From positions 930,001-994,000 of the forward strand of contig NZ_CP041356.1 in assembly GCF_006965445.1 (NCBI RefSeq): a stretch of 64,000 bases of DNA, written 5' to 3'. Positions 38,087 through 48,407 of this stretch are shown piece by piece. A program made the translations under genes and the position numbers. Within the stretch, counting starts at the first letter, position 1, and the number at the start of each line of letters is the position of its first letter. The DNA comes from Lactococcus protaetiae (GTDB lineage Bacteria; Bacillota; Bacilli; Lactobacillales; Streptococcaceae). The notes beneath the pieces are model-generated. The model was not told the DNA's origin, made no database searches, and saw only the letters and a list, made by a program, of their open reading frames with translations.

Positions 38087-40549
38087 ATGAAAAAAGACCC
38101 GATTGATTCTAAAGAAGAAATAGAGAATCGACTTCAAGATAAAATGGAGGCTAGAAGGCGTCAGAAAAAGGCGAGTTCAGCTAAGAACACAAAGAAACAA
38201 GCAAAATCAGATGATACTGGTGATAGTAAAACAGCTTGGTCAACAACTTTTAGTGTTGTTCGCGGAGTAAGTGTCATTTTTGGTATCATTTTTGTCATGT
38301 TAGGAGTATTTGGTACTGCAGCTGGAATAGGCTATTTTGCACGTCTTGTGGAGAAAACAAAGGTTCCCGCTAAGTCTGAAATGTTGGCAAAAATCAATGA
38401 TATTCATGGTGTTTCAGTCATTAATTACTCAAATGGTCAGCCGATTTCTGATATTTCGAGTGACCTTGTCCGAGTGACTGTGGCTGGAGATGCAATCTCA
38501 AATAATGTAAAGAATGCCTTGATTTCTACGGAAGATGATACGTTCAAAACAAATGATGGTGTTGTTCCAAAGGCTGTTGTTCGTGGGATACTTGGCTCTG
38601 TTGGTGGTGGTACAAGTTCTGGTGGGTCAACGTTGACTCAGCAGCTCATCAAACAACAAATATTGGGAGATAGTGTCACTTTTCAACGGAAAGCGAGTGA
38701 AATTGTTTATGCCCGTGCCTTGAATAATTATTTGACTAAAGACCAAATCTTAACAGATTACCTGAATGTTTCGCCTTTTGGTCGAAATAATAAGGGACAA
38801 AATATTGCAGGGGTTCAGGAAGCTGCACTGGGGATTTTTGGCAAATCAGCAAAAGACTTATCCATTCCAGAAGCTGCTTTTATTGCAGGATTGCCTCAAA
38901 GTCCAATCGTTTATTCTCCATATAATGCAGATGGTTCTTTGAAATCAAAAGAAATGCTGAGCTACGGGCTGTCTAGGCAGAAAGATGTTTTGTTTAATAT
39001 GTATCGTGGTGGTTATATTACGAAAGCTGACTACGATAAGTATAAAGTTTATGATATTTCGAAAGAATTTTTGCAACCTGCCACTGCTCAATCACAAGAG
39101 CATGGCTATCTCTACAATGTTGCTTATACTGAAGCGGTAAACCATATTTATGACTATCTTGTACAGCGTGATAAGGTCTCGGCTACTGAACTTGGAAATG
39201 ACAGTACAAAACAGCATTATCGCGACTTGGCTGAACAGGCTCTCCAAAATGATGGTTATGAGGTAACTACAACCATTAATCAAACGATTTATAGCGCTAT
39301 GCAAACTGCTGTTGCACAGCATGGGGGAGAGCTTCAAGATGGAACTGGTGAAGTTCAAACAGGGAATGTTTTGATGGATAACTCTACAGGAGCTGTAATT
39401 GGCTTTGTTGGTGGCTTGAACTATGCTCAAAATCAGAATAACCATGCGTTTGACACTCAACGTTCGCCAGGTTCTTCTATTAAACCGGTATTAGCGTATG
39501 GTCCTGCAATTGATATGGGCTTGATGGGGTCAGCCACGATGCTATCAAACTATCCGGCGAAATATTCTTCAGGTCAGGATATCATGCACGTTGGAGAGAA
39601 GGGGTCCAACACAATGATGCCATTGGGAGAAGCCTTAGATGTATCATGGAATATTCCGGCTTATTGGACTTATCAAGATATTTTGAAATCAGGGAAATCT
39701 TCAGAACCTTATATGAGCAAAATGGGTTATGACATTAAAGATTATTCAGTAGAATCATTACCATTGGGTGGTGGTGTTGACCCTACAGTAGTTCAGCATA
39801 CGAATGGTTATCAAACTTTGGCAAATGGTGGTGTGTATGAGCCTTATTATGTTGTTCAAAGCATTAAAGATGATACAGGCAAGGTAATCTATCAACACCA
39901 AAATAAACCAACACAAGTTTATTCTGAAGCAACATCAACGATTATGGAATATCTGCTGAATAATGTCATTACATCTCAAAAAACGTCAACTTTCTATGGA
40001 GTGTTGTCACAAATTAATCCAAGTTTGGCACAAAATGTGCAGTGGACAGGGAAAACTGGGACAACAGATGATTATACAGATGGTTGGTTGATGCTCTCAA
40101 CTCCTACTGTGACACTGGGAAGTTGGATTGGACATGACAATAATTCTCCAATGGGTTCACTCACACCTTACTCTAAAAATGGGACTTATATGGCAAATCT
40201 GGTCAATGCGATTAATGCAGCTGACCCAACAATTTTTGGGCCAGGTAAAAAATTCCCAGATCCCAACAAAGATCCAAATGTCACAAAATCAAAGGTTCTT
40301 GTGTCTACAGGGGAAAAAGCAGGAAAAATCTCAGGAGGGGCCTTGAATGGAGTTAGCATAAGTGGCGCGACTACAACTAGTTTCTGGGCAACAAAAGCTG
40401 GAGCACCAGTCACTCAGTATAACTTTGCAATTGGTGGTTCAAGCTCAGATGTAGCTGATGCATGGAGTAAAATCTTGCCAAACTATAAATCTGAAATCAC
40501 TAAAAGTTCAACAACGCCTTCCTCTTCTTCAAAAAAAGCTAATAATTGA
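38087..40549 (+). CDS. pbp1b: Class A penicillin-binding protein (PBP1b)
   Basis: 820 residues. Bifunctional peptidoglycan glycosyltransferase and transpeptidase. Cytoplasmic charged tail (1-50), one membrane segment (about 58-88), GT51 domain with catalytic ISTEDDTF and GGSTLTQQLIKQ, then the transpeptidase with SPGSSIKPVLAY (SxxK), SWN and GKTGTTDD (KTG). A Ser-rich low-complexity end follows. Divergent from tyrS. Terminated by two hairpins. Confidence 0.95.
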   Translation: MKKDPIDSKEEIENRLQDKMEARRRQKKASSAKNTKKQAKSDDTGDSKTAWSTTFSVVRGVSVIFGIIFVMLGVFGTAAGIGYFARLVEKTKVPAKSEMLAKINDIHGVSVINYSNGQPISDISSDLVRVTVAGDAISNNVKNALISTEDDTFKTNDGVVPKAVVRGILGSVGGGTSSGGSTLTQQLIKQQILGDSVTFQRKASEIVYARALNNYLTKDQILTDYLNVSPFGRNNKGQNIAGVQEAALGIFGKSAKDLSIPEAAFIAGLPQSPIVYSPYNADGSLKSKEMLSYGLSRQKDVLFNMYRGGYITKADYDKYKVYDISKEFLQPATAQSQEHGYLYNVAYTEAVNHIYDYLVQRDKVSATELGNDSTKQHYRDLAEQALQNDGYEVTTTINQTIYSAMQTAVAQHGGELQDGTGEVQTGNVLMDNSTGAVIGFVGGLNYAQNQNNHAFDTQRSPGSSIKPVLAYGPAIDMGLMGSATMLSNYPAKYSSGQDIMHVGEKGSNTMMPLGEALDVSWNIPAYWTYQDILKSGKSSEPYMSKMGYDIKDYSVESLPLGGGVDPTVVQHTNGYQTLANGGVYEPYYVVQSIKDDTGKVIYQHQNKPTQVYSEATSTIMEYLLNNVITSQKTSTFYGVLSQINPSLAQNVQWTGKTGTTDDYTDGWLMLSTPTVTLGSWIGHDNNSPMGSLTPYSKNGTYMANLVNAINAADPTIFGPGKKFPDPNKDPNVTKSKVLVSTGEKAGKISGGALNGVSISGATTTSFWATKAGAPVTQYNFAIGGSSSDVADAWSKILPNYKSEITKSSTTPSSSSKKANN

Positions 40550-40566
40550 ATGCTGATGGGCTAAAA

Positions 40567-40640
40567 TTTTTTTGTCAGCATACTGACAGAAAAATAAATT
40601 GAAAAAACTTCGAAGAATATTATTTTCTTCGAAGTTTTTG
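40567..40640 (+). terminator. Two terminator hairpins between pbp1b and the GNAT gene
   Basis: TTTTTTGTCAGCATACTGACAGAAAAAT (octamer type) and AAAAAACTTCGAAGAATATT to TCTTCGAAGTTTTTGTTATT. The second is symmetrical and serves both convergent genes. Confidence 0.85.
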
Positions 40641-41213
40641 TTATTTTAAAAGTTTTGTCAGCACTGACAAAGCATCAAGATAGTGGTCATTTTTACAAGA
40701 GGCAATATTTTTTTCGTCAGTAATGAAATAGCTAAATTTTTCATAAAGTTTGACAGCGCGTGAACTCCAAGTCTGAGTGTGGAGGTAAAAGTCTTGATTT
40801 TTGTCGAGCTCAACCATTCTCTTTGTAATAACGGTCAGTAAACTTTTGCCGAGTCCTAAGCCTTGAAATTCTGGTAAAACGGCGACCCAGTGGAGCTTTG
40901 GAACTTTAGCATCACCCTTAAAGTCCCACCAAGCAGTTGCTGTTGCTACTTTTTGTCCGCCAGAATTTTCAAGGAAAATAGTACGTTTTTCTGTTTCTGT
41001 CAACACTGACAAAAACTTGTCAGTAAAATATTTAAGTGCTAAATCTTCGTCAGTAAATTCGCCAACTGCTGTTTCAATTTTTGCCCAATCTAGCTCATCT
41101 CCAAGCTGAAAATTAACAACATGGAAACCATCCAAAAGTGGATAATCAGGGATTGGTGAGCCTGCAGGTCTTTTCATAATAAAGTCGAAAAAAGGAAGGG
41201 ATTTATCTAACAA
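40641..41213 (-). CDS. GNAT family N-acetyltransferase
   Basis: 190 residues. Start TTG at 41213 with GGAGG five bases upstream. Acetyl-CoA binding loop VLPEFQGLGLGKSLLTVI near residue 125 and C-terminal LYEKFSYFITDEKN are GNAT signatures. Substrate unknown. Octamer variants at the 3' end (CTTTGTCAGCACTGACAAAA region) are coding here. Confidence 0.88.
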   Translation of the reverse strand: MLDKSLPFFDFIMKRPAGSPIPDYPLLDGFHVVNFQLGDELDWAKIETAVGEFTDEDLALKYFTDKFLSVLTETEKRTIFLENSGGQKVATATAWWDFKGDAKVPKLHWVAVLPEFQGLGLGKSLLTVITKRMVELDKNQDFYLHTQTWSSRAVKLYEKFSYFITDEKNIASCKNDHYLDALSVLTKLLK

Positions 41214-41254
41214 CAGTACCTCCGAGTTTAAATTTTGAGATCTGCTTTGTCATC

Positions 41255-41405
41255 AACAAGCTAAAGGTTTACCAAGAGCAAATTATATGATGGGCTGCAG
41301 ATATACTGCCTTTTACTTTTGCAAGTTTTGCTTGATGAGCAAATGGATAGCGGAGCGAAGTAGAGATAACTTTCGAGTGCTATATTTGAAAGTTACGCAG
41401 TACTA
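41255..41405. repeat. Family C repeat
   Basis: GGGCTGCAGATATACTGCC, GATGAGCAAATGGATAGCGG, then AACTTTCGAGTGC...TTGAAAGTTACGCAGTACTA hairpin. Lies between GNAT and pepA, touching the pepA 3' end. Confidence 0.6.
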
Positions 41406-42470
41406 ATAGTTTTTGACTTGAGCAACTTTCTCAGCATCAAGGGAATTTACGATAGCGCGCAAAAAGTTTTGGGCTTGATTGAAGTCATCAAGGTTGAAAA
41501 TCGTTTGGTGACTGTGAATGTAACGAGCAACAACACCGATTGTCGTTGAAGGAATACCAGCATTTGCTAAGTGAGCAGCACCAGCATCAGTTCCACCTTT
41601 GGCGATGTAAACTTGTGTCTTGATATTTGCATTTTCAGCAGTATCAAGTAGGAAATTTTTCATACCGGGAAGCATGATATGACCTGGGTCAAAGAAGCGC
41701 AGCGTTGTACCAAGACCAAGGCGACCATTGTTATCTCCGAAAGTATCACTTGCAGGCGAGCAATCTACAGCAAAGAATAAGTCAGGATTGAATTTTGTTG
41801 TTGCTACTTTTGCGCCACGTAGTCCCACTTCTTCTTGGACATTTGCTCCGATAATCAGTGTAATCGGAAGTTCCTTATTTTCCAAAAATTCGAGTAATTC
41901 AAGAATCATCAAACAGCCATAACGGTTATCCCAAGCTTTAGAGATAACATTTTTACCATTTGCACTCAGAATAGTTTCTGTTTCTGGAATGATGACATCG
42001 CCCTGTGCAACGCCATATTCAGCAAGTTCAGCGGCATTATCAAAACCAGCATCAAAAATGATATCTGAAATAGCTGGCATACTAGGAGTTGCACCTGTTC
42101 CACGAAGAAGATGTGGAGGCAATCCACCGGTCACAACAGGGATTTTTTTGCCTTGACGTGTGAAAAGAGTGAAGCGTTGTGCCGAAACGACGAGAGGATT
42201 CCAGCCACCAAGTGAAACAACACGCAAAGTTCCGTCAGCTTTGATTTCAGATACCATGAAGCCTACTTCATCCATGTGTGCAGCGACCATAATCCGTGGT
42301 GCATTTTCTTTTTTGCTTTCTTTAGTGACAAAAATACCACCGAGTCCATCAAATTCGGGAGTGTAGCCAAGCTCAATCATGCGTTGTTTGAGGTACTCGC
42401 GTACAGGTGCTTCAAATCCAGAGGTTGCTTGAAGCTCAGTGAGTGTTTTGATTTTGTTGAAAAGTTCCAT
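41403..42470 (-). CDS. pepA: Glutamyl aminopeptidase, M42 family
   Basis: 355 residues. Metal-dependent aminopeptidase releasing N-terminal Glu/Asp, forms large cytoplasmic complexes. Metal ligands visible in MVAAHMDEVGF, SKAWDNRYG, GANVQEEVGLRG, FFAVDCSPASD and GVVARYIHSHQT. AAGGAG precedes the ATG. In streptococci it neighbours the DUF4651-thioredoxin-ytpR-ssb genes, as here. Confidence 0.95.
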   Translation of the reverse strand: MELFNKIKTLTELQATSGFEAPVREYLKQRMIELGYTPEFDGLGGIFVTKESKKENAPRIMVAAHMDEVGFMVSEIKADGTLRVVSLGGWNPLVVSAQRFTLFTRQGKKIPVVTGGLPPHLLRGTGATPSMPAISDIIFDAGFDNAAELAEYGVAQGDVIIPETETILSANGKNVISKAWDNRYGCLMILELLEFLENKELPITLIIGANVQEEVGLRGAKVATTKFNPDLFFAVDCSPASDTFGDNNGRLGLGTTLRFFDPGHIMLPGMKNFLLDTAENANIKTQVYIAKGGTDAGAAHLANAGIPSTTIGVVARYIHSHQTIFNLDDFNQAQNFLRAIVNSLDAEKVAQVKNY

Positions 42471-42482
42471 TTTTTCTCCTTT

Positions 42483-42672
42483 ATACTAGCTCAGCATTGA
42501 AGCTGCGTTAGCAGATTTAGTAGTTGAGCTGCAGATATACTGCTTTGTTAAGCAAGCGGACAGCGTAGACCGTTCACAGAAGCGTGCCTTGCGACGATTG
42601 AGAAAACCCTTGCTTTTTCTCACCTGCGAACTTTAATTTCCAAAAGGAATTTTTGGAAATTAACCAGTATCA
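42483..42672. repeat. Family C repeat
   Basis: TATACTAGCTCAGCATTGAA, hairpin GCTGCGTTAGCAGATTTAG, GCTGCAGATATACTGC, AAGCGGACAGCGTAGACC, closing AATTTCCAAAA...TTTTTGGAAATTAACCAGTA. Confidence 0.65.
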
Positions 42673-42689
42673 GATAGGTGCGAGGTATT

Positions 42690-43186
42690 TGTTCGTGCTA
42701 TCTCCGCCCTTTGGGCTCCGCTGTCAATGCTCGCTACGGTGCTGGAACACCTAGTCGCAATCGCAATTTTCCCACCTCTATAAGGTGGCGGGATAAGCAG
42801 CACTATCTCCGCTTCGCTACGCTGTCCATTCGCTCTATCTCCGTTTCATTGTGCTGTCAATTCTCGCTACGGTACAAACGTGCCTAGTCGAAGTCGCAAC
42901 TCGCTACGTGCTTCGCACGCCATTCTACGAACGGTCTACGCAACTTCGTTGCTCCGCTGTCCGTTTGCTTAACTGCTAAAGCAGTAAGAGCAAAAGGCAA
43001 AGCGATAAGGCGAAATCGCAAGCTCTGCTTTCGTTCTACTGCCCTAGGGTCTTAGCGCTTTAGCGAAATCGACAGCGGAGCAAAGCGAGATAGACTTCAG
43101 GGACAGGGTGACCTCATATCTTTGATGTGAGGTTGTACCTTAACATTGATGGGGGAGCAACCCCGCCAATGAAGTAATCACTTCAA
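42690..43186 (-). repeat. Family B mosaic repeat, longest copy
   Basis: About 500 bases. Low end TTCGTGCTATCTCCGCCCTT, high end CCGCCAATGAAGTAATCACT. Carries at least eight hairpin modules, some twice in different orientation (TCGCTACGGTGC and CTCGCTACGTGCTTCGCAC; TTCTACGAACGGTCTACGC; GCTAAAGCAGTAAG; GCGCTTTAGCG). Shows that modules accumulate and duplicate inside one element. Confidence 0.8.
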
Positions 43187-43287
43187 TCGCTAACTTACAG
43201 CACACCATCATGATGTCAAAATTTACTGACAAACTTTTATCAGTACGATTTTGAGGATTTACACTATAATTATAGCAGGATTTATGG

Positions 43288-43293
43288 TAAAAT
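43288..43293 (+). promoter_or_regulatory. Extended -10 of a leaderless transcript
   Basis: TGGTAAAAT, then TTCACT and ATG at 43300; spacing six bases, no ribosome binding site. Confidence 0.55.
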
Positions 43294-43299
43294 TTCACT

Positions 43300-43593
43300 A
43301 TGAAAAAAATATTGAAGTTTGGTTTAGGTATTGTTGCAGGAGCAGCAACCGCTCATGTGGTCTATCATGGTTATAAATCTATGGAAGAAAATCTACTTCG
43401 TGAACTGACCGATACAGCACGACAGCATTTTTCTGATGAGAAAATTGATGCCGTATGGATTTTTGAAGACCCAGACCACGGGGCGTATTTCAAAGGCGGT
43501 ATCGTGAATGGCAACAAAGCTATTTCTTTTGAGATTAATGCAGAAACTTTAGAAATCTCAAGTGAGAAAAATACAAAAATCAAACTGACATAA
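43300..43593 (+). CDS. DUF4651-like small membrane-anchored protein
   Basis: 97 residues with an N-terminal hydrophobic segment (about 4-22) and a small outer domain (WIFEDPDHGAYFKGGIVNG). Fits the streptococcal/lactococcal protein encoded between pepA and the thioredoxin gene (DUF4651). Function unknown. First gene of a likely operon with thioredoxin and ytpR. Confidence 0.78.
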   Translation: MKKILKFGLGIVAGAATAHVVYHGYKSMEENLLRELTDTARQHFSDEKIDAVWIFEDPDHGAYFKGGIVNGNKAISFEINAETLEISSEKNTKIKLT

Positions 43594-43625
43594 GTTTGTT
43601 TTTGATAAATATTGGAGGAAAAAAT

Positions 43626-43943
43626 ATGATTATCCCTAAAAATATTGAAAATTTGGCAGAACTTGTCAAGGCACCTGGAAAACACGTCTTCTTCTTCACA
43701 GCTGGTTGGTGTGGCGATTGTAACTTTATCAAGCCTAAAATGCCAGAAATTGAGGCTGAAAACTCAGAATTCGAATTTATTGAAGTAGATCGGGATGAGT
43801 ACATGGACGTAGCAGTTGAATGGGGAATTATGGGAATTCCAAGTTTTGTTGTCATTGAAGATGGCAAAGAAACAGCACGTTTGGTCAATAAACTTCGGAA
43901 AACAAAAGAAGAAGTTAATACATTTTTGGCAACAGCTAAATAA
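43626..43943 (+). CDS. Thioredoxin-like protein
   Basis: 105 residues from ATG 43626 with GGAGG upstream. Active site WCGDC (thioredoxin usually WCGPC) in FTAGWCGDCNFIKP, and the cis-proline segment GIMGIPSFVVIEDGK. Thiol-disulfide exchange in the cytoplasm. Thirty-two bases after the DUF4651 gene. Confidence 0.92.
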   Translation: MIIPKNIENLAELVKAPGKHVFFFTAGWCGDCNFIKPKMPEIEAENSEFEFIEVDRDEYMDVAVEWGIMGIPSFVVIEDGKETARLVNKLRKTKEEVNTFLATAK

Positions 43944-43947
43944 AAAA

Positions 43948-43975
43948 AGCACTGTCAGTACACTGACAGTGTTTC
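43948..43975 (+). terminator. Octamer palindrome between thioredoxin and ytpR
   Basis: AGCACTGTCAGTACACTGACAGTGTTTCT: stem of 11 bp with short T run, so a weak or attenuating terminator. A second pair (CTGTCAGCATACTGACA) follows at 43993. Confidence 0.65.
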
Positions 43976-44032
43976 TGATACAATGTCAAAGCTGTCAGCA
44001 TACTGACAAAAACTAAAGAGGAAAATAATAGA

Positions 44033-44668
44033 ATGATTGCAACTTACAATACACATGTAGGTGATGTTTTGATGCTCATCGTAGCAAATGATGAAGGAAA
44101 AAAAGTCAATTTTGAGCGCAAAGGAAAAATTGCTCGTGTTTTTGTTGAAGAAACAGGAGCAACTGTTGGATGGAACATTTTTGAAGCAAAATCAATTCTG
44201 TCAGCACTGACAGAACTTGAACGTAATGGACAACTTTTCCTGTCAGCTGATGATGTTGAAATTCTTAATAAAGAATTTAGAAAATCAGGTTTTGACGAAG
44301 TGCTCGTCTACGACGCGCAACCAAAATTTGTTGTAGCTGAAATTGTTGAAATGGAAGAACATCCTGACTCTGACCATCTTCATGTTTGTAAAGTCAATGT
44401 TGGTTTCAAAGAACCTGTTCAAATTGTCTGTGGAGCACCAAATGCAACAGTTGGCTTAAAAACAGTAGCCGCTTTACCAGGAGCAATGATGCCAAATGGT
44501 ACGCTTATTTTCCCAGGTGCATTGCGAGGAGTTTTATCTTTTGGAATGCTTTGTTCGGCGCGCGAGTTGGAACTTCCGAATGCTCCACAAGTTAAAGGAA
44601 TCATTGAACTTTCCCAAACATTATCAGTGGGAGAAAAATTTGATTCTAAAACGATGTGGAAAGCATGA
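44033..44668 (+). CDS. ytpR: YtpR family tRNA-binding protein
   Basis: 211 residues: N-terminal DUF4479 part and a C-terminal tRNA-binding OB-fold (FVVAEIVEMEEHPDSDHLHV, VQIVCGAPNATVGLKTVAAL, SFGMLCSARELEL) like the one in PheT. Role unknown. An octamer pair lies in the frame at 44198-44213 (ILSALTEL). Its TGA stop is the first three bases of a family A repeat (TGAAGTCAAGAC). Confidence 0.92.
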   Translation: MIATYNTHVGDVLMLIVANDEGKKVNFERKGKIARVFVEETGATVGWNIFEAKSILSALTELERNGQLFLSADDVEILNKEFRKSGFDEVLVYDAQPKFVVAEIVEMEEHPDSDHLHVCKVNVGFKEPVQIVCGAPNATVGLKTVAALPGAMMPNGTLIFPGALRGVLSFGMLCSARELELPNAPQVKGIIELSQTLSVGEKFDSKTMWKA

Positions 44669-44875
44669 AGTCAAGACTTATTCAGTGGGAGTTTCGTGAA
44701 ACATTTGTCCATTTTCTCTAGTCGCTATCTTCGCTACGCTAAGCAAACGGACAGCGGAGCAACGAAGTTGCGTAGACCGTTCGCAGAACGGCGTGCGAAG
44801 CACGTAGCCACCGTTGCAAGCATCGACGGCATAAGCCGTAAGGCGGAGATAGCACGCACTTGTTTTGATAAAAAA
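44666..44875 (+). repeat. Family A mosaic repeat, starting at the ytpR stop codon
   Basis: TGAAGTCAAGACTTATTCAG to GCACGCACTTGTTTTGATAA. Interior AACGAAGTTGCGTAGACC, GTTCGCAGAACGGCGTGCGA and AGCACGTAGCC modules. Confidence 0.82.
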
Positions 44876-44895
44876 TGTGACAAATTCCTTTTGTT

Positions 44896-44903
44896 TACGT
44901 ATA
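44896..44903 (+). promoter_or_regulatory. Possible ComX (sigma-X) box before ssb
   Basis: TACGTATA differs by one base from the TACGAATA com box of streptococci and lactococci. It sits within the palindrome GTTTACGTATAAGTAAAC, 23 bases before the ssb start and next to AGGAGG. Confidence 0.45.
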
Positions 44904-44926
44904 AGTAAACAGGAGGAATTTTTTTA

Positions 44927-45316
44927 ATGAATAAAACAATGCTCATCGGCAGACTCACTAGTTCAGCCGAACTATCGAAAACGTCAAATGACAAATCCTA
45001 CACTCGTATCACATTAGCCGTTAATCGCCGTTTTAAAAATGAAAATGGTGAACGAGAAGCAGATTTTATCTCAGTAGTATTTTGGGGAAAATTAGCAGAA
45101 ACGCTTTCTTCTTATTCCAAAAAAGGAACGCTTATCTCTGTAGAAGGAGAAATAAGAACTCGAAACTATACAGATAAATCCAATCAGAAACACTATGTCA
45201 CTGAAATTTTGGGAATGAACTACGACCTACTTGAAAGTAGAGCAACGATTGCTTTAAGAGAAAACGCAGCAAAGACGGAAGAAATATTACTCGAAGCCGA
45301 AGAATTACCTTTCTAA
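44927..45316 (+). CDS. Single-stranded DNA-binding protein, short form (SsbB-like)
   Basis: 129 residues with a complete OB-fold (MNKTMLIGRLTSSAELSKTS, YTRITLAVNRRFKNENGERE, DFISVVFWGKLAETL) and a short acidic end EAEELPF, without the long Gly-rich linker of SsbA. The short form is the competence-induced one in Firmicutes. Strong AGGAGG. Replication genes are not adjacent; the pepA-ytpR context is the streptococcal ssbB position. Confidence 0.9.
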   Translation: MNKTMLIGRLTSSAELSKTSNDKSYTRITLAVNRRFKNENGEREADFISVVFWGKLAETLSSYSKKGTLISVEGEIRTRNYTDKSNQKHYVTEILGMNYDLLESRATIALRENAAKTEEILLEAEELPF

Positions 45317-45340
45317 TACATCAGATGGATGAGAAAACAT

Positions 45341-45803
45341 ATTTAACTTAGCAAGTGAGTGTTATCTCCGCCCTTTGGGCTACGCTGTCCCTCCTTGCTA
45401 TGGTGCTACGTGCTTCGCAGACCGTTCTACGAACGGTCTACGCGCTGTCCGTTTGCTTAGCTGCTAAAGCAGCAAGAGCAAAAGGCAAAGCACCTAGTCG
45501 GAGTGACAATTTCCCTACCTCTTAAAGGTGGCGGGATAAGCAGCACTATCTCCGCTTCGCTACGCTGTCCATTTGCTCTAAATCGCTAAAACGATAAGGC
45601 AAAATCGCAAGCTCTGCTTTCGTTCTACTGCCCTAGGGTCTTAGCGCTTAGACTTCAGGGACAAGGTGACTTCATATCTTTGACGTTAAGCAGACTGTCG
45701 CAGCTTTAGCTGCGTACAGGTCGCTTAGTTGTTACACCTAGAGGTTGTGCCCTAACATTGGTGGGGAAAGAGAATCTCCCCACCAATGAAGTAACCACTT
45801 CAA
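45341..45803 (-). repeat. Family B mosaic repeat, long form
   Basis: TTTAACTTAGCAAGTGAGTG to CCACCAATGAAGTAACCACT. Interior like the copy at 42690, plus TAGTTGTTACACCTAGAGGT. Separates ssb from groES. Confidence 0.8.
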
Positions 45804-45963
45804 ACAAGTTTATACCCATAATCTTAAACAAATTGATACTGCTCCGCCACTCGATTAATTGATAACAGGGTGTGCCGATTACAGTTATTACTGATGGAAT
45901 CAATATAATATAATAATCAATTTAGCAGTGTCACATTGATACACAATAGAAAGAAGTTTTTTC

Positions 45964-45992
45964 TTGACTAAAACTGACCTTTGAGATAAAAT
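45964..45992 (+). promoter_or_regulatory. groESL promoter
   Basis: TTGACT (45964-45969), 17-base spacer, TAAAAT (45987-45992); a housekeeping promoter just upstream of CIRCE. Confidence 0.8.
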
Positions 45993-46003
45993 AATAATCA
46001 GAG

Positions 46004-46030
46004 TTAGCACTCTTTATCTTAGAGTGCTAA
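46004..46030 (+). promoter_or_regulatory. CIRCE operator (HrcA binding site)
   Basis: TTAGCACTC-N9-GAGTGCTAA, a perfect match to the CIRCE consensus. HrcA binding here represses groES-groEL until heat stress. Confidence 0.97.
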
Positions 46031-46065
46031 CAAAAATAGAAAAATTAACTTACGGAGGTATTCTC

Positions 46066-46350
46066 ATGTTAAAACCTTTATTTGACCGCGTAGTATTACG
46101 TGTGAAAGAAGAGGAAGAAAAATCAATTGGTGGTATTGTACTTGCAGCTGCAGCTCAGGAAAAGCCGCAAATTGCTGAAGTTATTGCCGTAGGACCTGGA
46201 AAAACGACAAACCACGGCTCACTCGTTGCACCGACAGTAAAAGTAGGAGACACAGTTGTCTTTGAAAAATTTGCTGGAAGTCAAATTAAAGTGGATGGAG
46301 AAAACTATCTTATCGCCCACGAAAGTGACCTACTTGCCATTCTTGATTAA
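46066..46350 (+). CDS. groES: Co-chaperonin GroES
   Basis: 94 residues from ATG 46066 with GGAGG upstream. KPLFDRVVLRVKEEEEKSIG at the start, the mobile loop GGIVLAAAAQEKPQ and VGDTVVFEKFAG are typical. Caps the GroEL ring during folding. Controlled by CIRCE. The gap to groEL is 184 bases, longer than usual. Confidence 0.96.
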   Translation: MLKPLFDRVVLRVKEEEEKSIGGIVLAAAAQEKPQIAEVIAVGPGKTTNHGSLVAPTVKVGDTVVFEKFAGSQIKVDGENYLIAHESDLLAILD

Positions 46351-46468
46351 TATAAAACTGATTAAATAATAAGTTGAGAGGTCTGCACTAAACGAAAATG
46401 AAGATAGAGTAGTTTAACTTTTTTGTTTTATATGCTTACAAATTTTAGCTTTGAAACCAGAGGAGTAA

Positions 46469-48157
<1,689 letters not shown>

Positions 48158-48190
48158 AAAACTCATTACCAAAGTAGAAGATTATTAACT

Positions 48191-48224
48191 AAAAAGTCTC
48201 TTGAATATTCAAGAGACTTTTATT
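48191..48224 (+). terminator. Terminator of groESL
   Basis: AAAAAGTCTCTTGAAT ATTCAAGAGACTTTT followed by ATTATT. Confidence 0.9.
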
Positions 48225-48351
48225 ATTATCAACACCTATTAACAGCGTAAAAAATAAAAATAAAAAATATTCTTTGTTGAGTTTCATTTAAGAAAATGCT
48301 GTTATAATTGGGTATACTCCTAAAAAATATCTTTTATACTAATCCAAAACT

Positions 48352-48389
48352 AAAAAAATGCTCGCTGGCAAACCGAGCATTTTTTTATA
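48352..48389 (-). terminator. Bidirectional terminator at the walJ 3' side
   Basis: AAAAAAATGCTCG CTGGCAAAC CGAGCATTTTTTT; equal A and T runs. Confidence 0.88.
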
Positions 48390-48407
48390 TATTATTATAA
48401 GATAAAT

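Noticed and set aside
42690-43186. Mini-hairpin array considered as a CRISPR or integron attC array
   Set aside because: No constant direct repeat with unique spacers of fixed length, no cas or integrase gene, and modules occur in both orientations.
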